From contig CAYZTT010000017.1 of assembly GCA_964481835.1 (NCBI GenBank), forward strand, positions 1 through 9,679: a stretch of 9,679 nucleotides of DNA, written 5' to 3'. Source of the DNA: JABIBT01 sp964481835 (GTDB lineage Archaea; Nanobdellota; Nanobdellia; SCGC-AAA011-G17; PNOQ01). Each line of letters starts with the position of its first letter. Positions within the stretch are counted from its first letter, which is position 1. The notes beneath the pieces are model-generated. The model had not been told where the DNA came from and did no database searches. It saw only the letters and a list, made by a program, of their open reading frames with translations. The position numbers and the translations under genes were made by a program. Shown in pieces: positions 6,301 through 9,679 of the stretch.

Positions 6301-7404
6301 TCCTGCATGGATTCCTGTTAAACAAATTGGCAAAGGCTCCTTAGGACCAAAATTAGGTAGCCCCAAAACAATACTCCCAATAATTCCAGTTTGAACCACA
6401 TTATCCACTGGCCATCTGCTCCCAAGATTAAATCTTGAAGCAGGACACATTACTGGATCACAAACACCAAATAACAAATCACAATCTCCTTGGCGCATAT
6501 ATGATATACACTCGGATTGGGGCCTATAGATTGTATTGCTAATTATCTTACTCTGAATATAATCTCCTGCGCGATATCCTTCACCAACATAACTTTGCTT
6601 GCTCCTTTTTGTGTATTCTCGATCAATCTCCTGATAAATTCTCCCAAAATCATAGCTTGCATCCTCATTGTTCCCAGATCTAACTCCAATCAATTCGGGA
6701 TTTAAGACAAGCAACCTTCTATCATCTCCATCAAATCCCCTATCAATCATGCCATCGCTTCCAACATTCAGAATTGTATATGTTCTCTGATTACTATTTG
6801 GGTCATAATTAACTGTGACATAATTTGCCATTCCAGAATTCTCAAATAATCCATCTTCACTAAATGCAAATATCCATAGCCTATCTTGTGTATCGTAATT
6901 ATTTAATATCTCATCATCTGGATTCCTATAAACCCCACTATATGTCCCCACATGTCCCTCGCTTCCATAATATAATTTATTATTCCGCTGATAGACTGCA
7001 TTCTCTCCCAAAACAATCTGGGTAGTACTCCCTGGATAAAATACAGGTTCAACTTCTACAAATCCTCCCTCAGAAGGAATATAAACCTTATACTTATCAT
7101 TCTCTTGTGGGATTACCTGGCTGACCTTTACTGCAGTATTTACATTATATGTTTGGCTCAAATAACTCATTGCTATCTGGCTGCCGCCGCTCAATCCCCC
7201 TTCTTCACCACACTCTACAGAAAATATACAAGATAAAATCGCGTCTCTCTGTTGTGTATCACTAACTCCACTTAGATCACTCATGGCCTTCTCAATATTG
7301 GAGAATATTCCATTATATTCCACCAAATTAAGATTAAATCTATCTGGATCATAATAATAGTCTGAAAGTAATTCTTGCATTTCAGCAGAACTGAATCCAG
7401 AATA
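3400..7404 (-). CDS. C-terminal two thirds of a giant secreted SLT-domain protein
   Basis: Continuation of the gene at 7505-9668; it runs open into the gap, so it has no start of its own (the ATG at 7380 is internal). In the rejoined protein this part covers residues from about 704 to 2037. A middle region (about 990-1320) has scattered cysteines and a hydrophobic stretch near 1038-1052. A helical region lies at about 1415-1520. A lytic transglycosylase/goose-lysozyme-like domain spans about 1682-1846. It has catalytic Glu candidate E1715 in MMQESS, the AQGLMQI motif (1729-1735) and NIxxG (1763-1767), all three being SLT family hallmarks. A cysteine-rich tail covers about 1855-2034. The family cleaves the MurNAc-GlcNAc bond of peptidoglycan. 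Extracellular location is inferred from the signal peptide and cysteines. Archaea do not make peptidoglycan, so the target may be another organism or a different glycan. It is monocistronic in this window, convergent with tRNA-Leu. Confidence 0.9.
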   Translation of the reverse strand, partial: YSGFSSAEMQELLSDYYYDPDRFNLNLVEYNGIFSNIEKAMSDLSGVSDTQQRDAILSCIFSVECGEEGGLSGGSQIAMSYLSQTYNVNTAVKVSQVIPQENDKYKVYIPSEGGFVEVEPVFYPGSTTQIVLGENAVYQRNNKLYYGSEGHVGTYSGVYRNPDDEILNNYDTQDRLWIFAFSEDGLFENSGMANYVTVNYDPNSNQRTYTILNVGSDGMIDRGFDGDDRRLLVLNPELIGVRSGNNEDASYDFGRIYQEIDREYTKRSKQSYVGEGYRAGDYIQSKIISNTIYRPQSECISYMRQGDCDLLFGVCDPVMCPASRFNLGSRWPVDNVVQTGIIGSIVLGLPNFGPKEPLPICLTGIHAGLDNIKTKFEGFEDCLQKAKATGESVGICNTIRSVYMCEILWRESLAIFGSLGNIADLITERIFGRSSGGGEYLDWKESWNHVKDSVSFFTSTYASSAFASYQARSLGEFGSEVCKAAIYGKAPGAGDFIGELLEPSSPYQFTGWFDESPYSAVENGKSVYRVYYHIYAGRDEDAHYYVYLKGPGRRDLVVTNVERGTSGGNGYIKRGEYVDKSGTITADTGYTQMCINVNNKVSCGFGKVSSAFSTNYLNDLMVEDEMNRVIDSQEECMPDSPTLGPGLGSLTLPNDYGLVETGITRVCSSYDPDGEGLRWSRVGHCGSEDVGCYVDSNTVQINDLQRNGTVFAQLNQANLNESVRAAYAANEAQVLGDMENYGRMVLENIQKKDIDRLIINTAYYRQIADNTADNAVILIEAHNMLGQIFTAFGRSIEAVTEEEKAQEVKKNYIGYFRDVDTEICRDEVTINFVIDKGVDDIIYDWDRSKWTKRERKWLDRVMDGERVIDQAPNVYLTPGKISSDYHDGLIKLFKEIELEGYYRKDEGGIRPRFEGIRITVGEREKFIPVDEFLRMDYAAFSSGMMEECGFVTGKSLDLASLMKFASLNIINNGATDKLCSPEDMERYAIWIEEYSQKYGADPVLILAQMMQESSCKQTGPPSTAGAQGLMQITEGTFNDVCKGKDGIENFDEIKNDAEKNIACGIKILKYKYSKYYSGLSYDYLLGDSCKGCCKDPDLATKYASYRAWDAALRGYVGWGCGEDIGHQDYVEQINTVYNVLLDNAGTIGIDPCYVFDKRDECLAYDGGFVCMWDQDKCIPFEEPNDDPIEYECTDLSFSQEECVNHGGCVWVNADCYDVGNAPVISSCTDLLVQAECSGASSKYGFGCVWQAGACVSTSSDCEYITDLLECSNRDDCFVHDGFFSDKCYSCMDLGGCEDIKDSRKCGDNPGGASCTALGSFDCRWDNILGICISV
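3403..3951 (-). other. C-terminal array of about five four-cysteine repeats
   Basis: The last ~184 residues hold 22 cysteines. Repeats follow C-x(8-9)-C-x(5-16)-C-x(6-10)-C, and in four of the five the third cysteine is followed by xW (CMW, CVW, CVW, CRW). The fourth repeat is degenerate. The last repeat carries one extra cysteine pair. The pattern resembles small disulphide-bonded modules such as PSI/plexin-type repeats, but I cannot assign a family. A role in adhesion or in holding the enzyme at a surface is an inference. Confidence 0.7.
3976..4470 (-). other. lytic transglycosylase (SLT) domain within the giant protein
   Basis: This is the coding stretch for residues about 1682-1846 of the rejoined protein. 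The catalytic Glu codon is at 4369-4371. The order helix (MERYAIWIEEYSQKYG), LILAQMMQESS, GAQGLMQIT, NIACGIKIL is that of SLT-family lysozyme-fold enzymes. An inserted CKGCC segment suggests extra disulphides, fitting a secreted enzyme. Confidence 0.85.
7350..7404. repeat. left copy of a 55-bp direct repeat flanking the gap
   Basis: This stretch is identical, base for base, to 7505-7559. It is the end of one contig. Perfect identity ending exactly at the Ns marks an unmerged contig overlap, not a biological repeat. Confidence 0.95.
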
Positions 7405-7504
7405 NNNNNNNNNNNNNNNNNNNNNNNNNNNNNNNNNNNNNNNNNNNNNNNNNNNNNNNNNNNNNNNNNNNNNNNNNNNNNNNNNNNNNNNNNNNNNNNN
7501 NNNN
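7405..7504. other. assembly gap (100 N), probably artificial
   Basis: Exactly 100 unknown bases, the conventional filler for a gap of unknown length. The flanks share 55 identical bases. Removing the Ns and one copy (155 bases in total) rejoins the two reading frames of the giant gene without a stop, so little or nothing is likely to be missing. Confidence 0.95.
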
Positions 7505-7559
7505 CATAATAATAGTCTGAAAGTAATTCTTGCATTTCAGCAGAACTGAATCCAGAATA
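7505..7559. repeat. right copy of the 55-bp direct repeat flanking the gap
   Basis: Identical to 7350-7404. Sequence continues from here without a break into the N-terminal part of the giant gene. Confidence 0.95.
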
Positions 7560-9668
7560 CCTTCTTATCTCATCAGATTGCATCGCATCTACAAACGACC
7601 TGTCTTTCCCCAGAATATTTGCCAGCTCATTCTGACCCTGTCCCTGAGATAACCTATTCATAAGTTCATCCGCCTTATCCATCGCTTCAGACATCTCGTC
7701 AACCATTGGATCGATGTATCTACTCTCATTAGCCAGACATTCCGAGGTAGAACCATATCTTGTCCCAATCCAAGGTTCGCAACGTTGAGTATATTCTTCT
7801 ATTACTTTTCCTCTAGCCCGATTATTAACAAAGAATGCATTCTTAACAGTCAAATAACTAAATACAGAGAAACAGGCAATCTTTAATCCTCGGATAAATT
7901 TACCCAACTTATCCAATGCCCCGTCAATCTTCCCAACAGTAGCATGGGTCTTATTAATCATATCGTCAATTTGTTCCGGAGTCCATTGAATCAAACTCTT
8001 CTCGACAGGCAAGTGCAATGAAAAATCACTAACCCCATAATTTCTTCCATCTCCTGGAAGAACGCTAACCACTGCAGACAATGGAGAGTTGACATATTCA
8101 ACCTCAATCAAAGAGCTTAATGTTCCACTCGAGAGAGTATAAGTTTGTCCAACCTCAAGAGTTTTGCTTTCCTCTTCTTTCCCTCCTACAAATTTATGGA
8201 TTTGAACTTTCCCTGGAGCAATATCTGTGATTCTCCATTCAAATGGTCTCCCATCCGTACCTGTAAGCAGCACCCTTTTATCGCTTTCTTTAACATTATA
8301 AGTTCCTGAGGCACCATCTACTTTGATTTTTGCAAAACTATCATCATCAGGGGAACCAATCTCTTGTATCCATACTCTTCTTCCCCCAATCATCTTATAG
8401 TTAATTCTTTCCTCTTCAATATCCTTCTCGGTTTCTTGAGTTTCCTCGGCAATCTTCTTTCCTTCAAATTCATAGCCGGTGCTAACCTCTCGATAATATT
8501 CTAATGCTCTAATCGGATCCTTTACTTCCCTGTACAATAAGCCCACTCTAAAATTTAATTCGTCTCTTTTATCCCCCACCGCATACTCAAGACCCTTTAG
8601 ATATTCATTTATAGCAGTACAATAAATTCGGTCCTTATTTTCTTCCAATTCTGTTTTTTTAGCGAATTCACTTCTATTCCCACCAAGCAAGCTTAGAACT
8701 TCGGTTCTTTCAACAGTCCCAATATTATTGCAATTAAAACTCCTAAACTCTCCCCCAGAGGTATAATTAAAAACTCTCTCCTCTTTTGTAATATCATTAT
8801 ACAGAATTACATATGGATTACTAATGGTAGAAACTTCCCAATCGCTCCCAGGATAAAGGTTCATTCCCTCAATCAATTTAACAATTCCATAACTTCCCCC
8901 AACATCAAAAATAACATAATCCTCCGCACCACCCAAGGAGTTTAATTTAATTCTAATTTTATTATCTAAATAAGAAGGCCCTCGATTTATCGTCACCCGT
9001 TTGGCGGCCCCTCCAACAGTCAAATCAAAAGCTCCACCCATCTTTCTTCCAGATTCATCATATAACTGAAAATTGGCCTTACTCCCTCGGACAGATACCA
9101 TCTCTAATTCTGCCCTGCCTTCATAAATACTTTCCCTATTTTCAGTTCCATCAAAGAATAAATCCTGCCTTCCAAAAACCCCAAATCCAGAATCTACATC
9201 AAATTGAATTCTAGCAGTCAGATTTATATCAATCACATTTGGTATATTTTCCTCAATAGGTATTTTCTTCACATACAATTTCAAATAACCTAAATTTAAA
9301 TCCCCATCAGAATCAACATAATATCCTCCTTTTGGAGGAACCTCTTGTACTCCCGAGACATATCGCGTAACATCACTCTTAACAATTCTAAAATCCTTAA
9401 TCTTTAAATCCCCAAACGCGGTATCTAGCCCGGTTGGATCTTGATCTCCAAACAAGGCACCCTCTAACGTATGCCCACTCAAATAAACATAAACCGGAAA
9501 GTTTTGATTTCTAATATAATCCGAACTAATAGTTGTAGGTTCATACCTATCTACATTAACTAACACCACTTCTCCTAAATTTCTAGGATCATTATCAGCA
9601 GTTGTATCTAAGAAAGCATAGCCGCTAAAGCTACTCGAGAGTATCAAAAAGATACTAAACAACGCCAT
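7505..9668 (-). CDS. N-terminal third of a giant secreted SLT-domain protein
   Basis: Gives residues 1-721 of a protein of at least 2037 aa whose remainder is at 3400-7404. Residues 1-19 are a hydrophobic signal-peptide core ending near SGYAFL. Residues about 30-310 are beta-rich and unrecognised. Residues about 349-392 look like one or two TPR-type helical hairpins (FRVGLLYREVKDPIRALEYYREV). An acidic, helical linker follows (405-422), then another beta-rich stretch (425-540). A weakly hydrophobic helix is seen at about 594-613 (LKIACFSVFSYLTVKNAFF), then a helical region with few cysteines. ATG 9668 is used provisionally: it lacks the basic residues expected before a signal core, and the frame stays open upstream (AAA GCA TTC gives K-A-F), so the true start probably lies outside the window. 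The promoter is therefore not visible. Domain names other than the signal peptide are tentative. Confidence 0.85.
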
Positions 9669-9679
9669 GAATGCTTTTT

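Noticed and set aside
4987..6705. Several plus-strand frames of 60-107 codons
   Set aside because: Antisense to the giant gene; Ile/Asn/Ser/Cys-rich shadow translations without promoters.
7281..7404. Extra reading IL.SVLLKCKNYFQ... continuing past the gap
   Set aside because: It is an out-of-frame translation created by the 100-N filler plus the duplicated 55 bases; the correct frame continues as in the 3400-7404 part.
7350..7559. Biological tandem repeat or insertion-site duplication
   Set aside because: Exact identity that stops precisely at an N block is better explained by contig overlap; the joined frame is open and colinear.
3400..9668. CRISPR array, insertion sequence or prophage signs
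   Set aside because: No regularly spaced direct repeats, transposase or integrase motifs, or terminal inverted repeats were seen anywhere in the window.

Overview
The window looks like a piece of an archaeal genome, most likely from the DPANN superphylum (Woesearchaeota, Pacearchaeota or relatives). It carries archaeal-type ribosomal proteins S8e and L37e, an archaeal Sm-like protein overlapping L37e, archaeal TATA boxes (CTTTWWAAATAG-like) about 25-30 bp before predicted transcript starts, AT-rich DNA, and a very large secreted protein. The exact lineage is an inference. A 100-N gap shows that this is a draft scaffold, probably a metagenome assembly.

Layout. Positions 1-100 hold a promoter with an inverted repeat. 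Positions 101-1877 (+) hold two translationally coupled genes for large, divergent, mutually related proteins that I read as PIN-like nucleases. Their C-terminal end overlaps, tail to tail, the ribosomal protein S8e gene (1834-2208, -). Upstream of S8e on the same strand is a small glycine/alanine-rich, possibly membrane-bound unknown protein (2251-2724, -). A divergent promoter region (2725-2879) leads into the LSm gene (2880-3110, +) and the overlapping 56-residue L37e gene (3103-3273, +). tRNA-Leu(UAG) follows at 3308-3391 (+) with its own TATA box.

The rest (3400-9679, -) is a single gene of at least 2037 codons, cut by an artificial gap at 7405-7504. The 55 bases on the two sides of the gap are identical. 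Collapsing them rejoins both halves in frame. The product has a signal peptide, a beta-rich N-terminal region, a TPR-like segment, a cysteine-bearing middle region, a lytic transglycosylase (SLT/goose-lysozyme-like) domain with an apparently intact catalytic Glu, and a C-terminal tail of about five four-cysteine repeats.

How the parts relate. LSm, L37e, S8e and tRNA-Leu are core RNA and translation genes. The PIN-like pair may act on RNA, but nothing in the sequence names a target. The giant extracellular protein is functionally separate; its SLT domain suggests it cleaves a peptidoglycan-like polymer outside the cell, possibly that of a bacterium. The most novel items are the coupled PIN-like pair and the giant SLT/cysteine-repeat protein.
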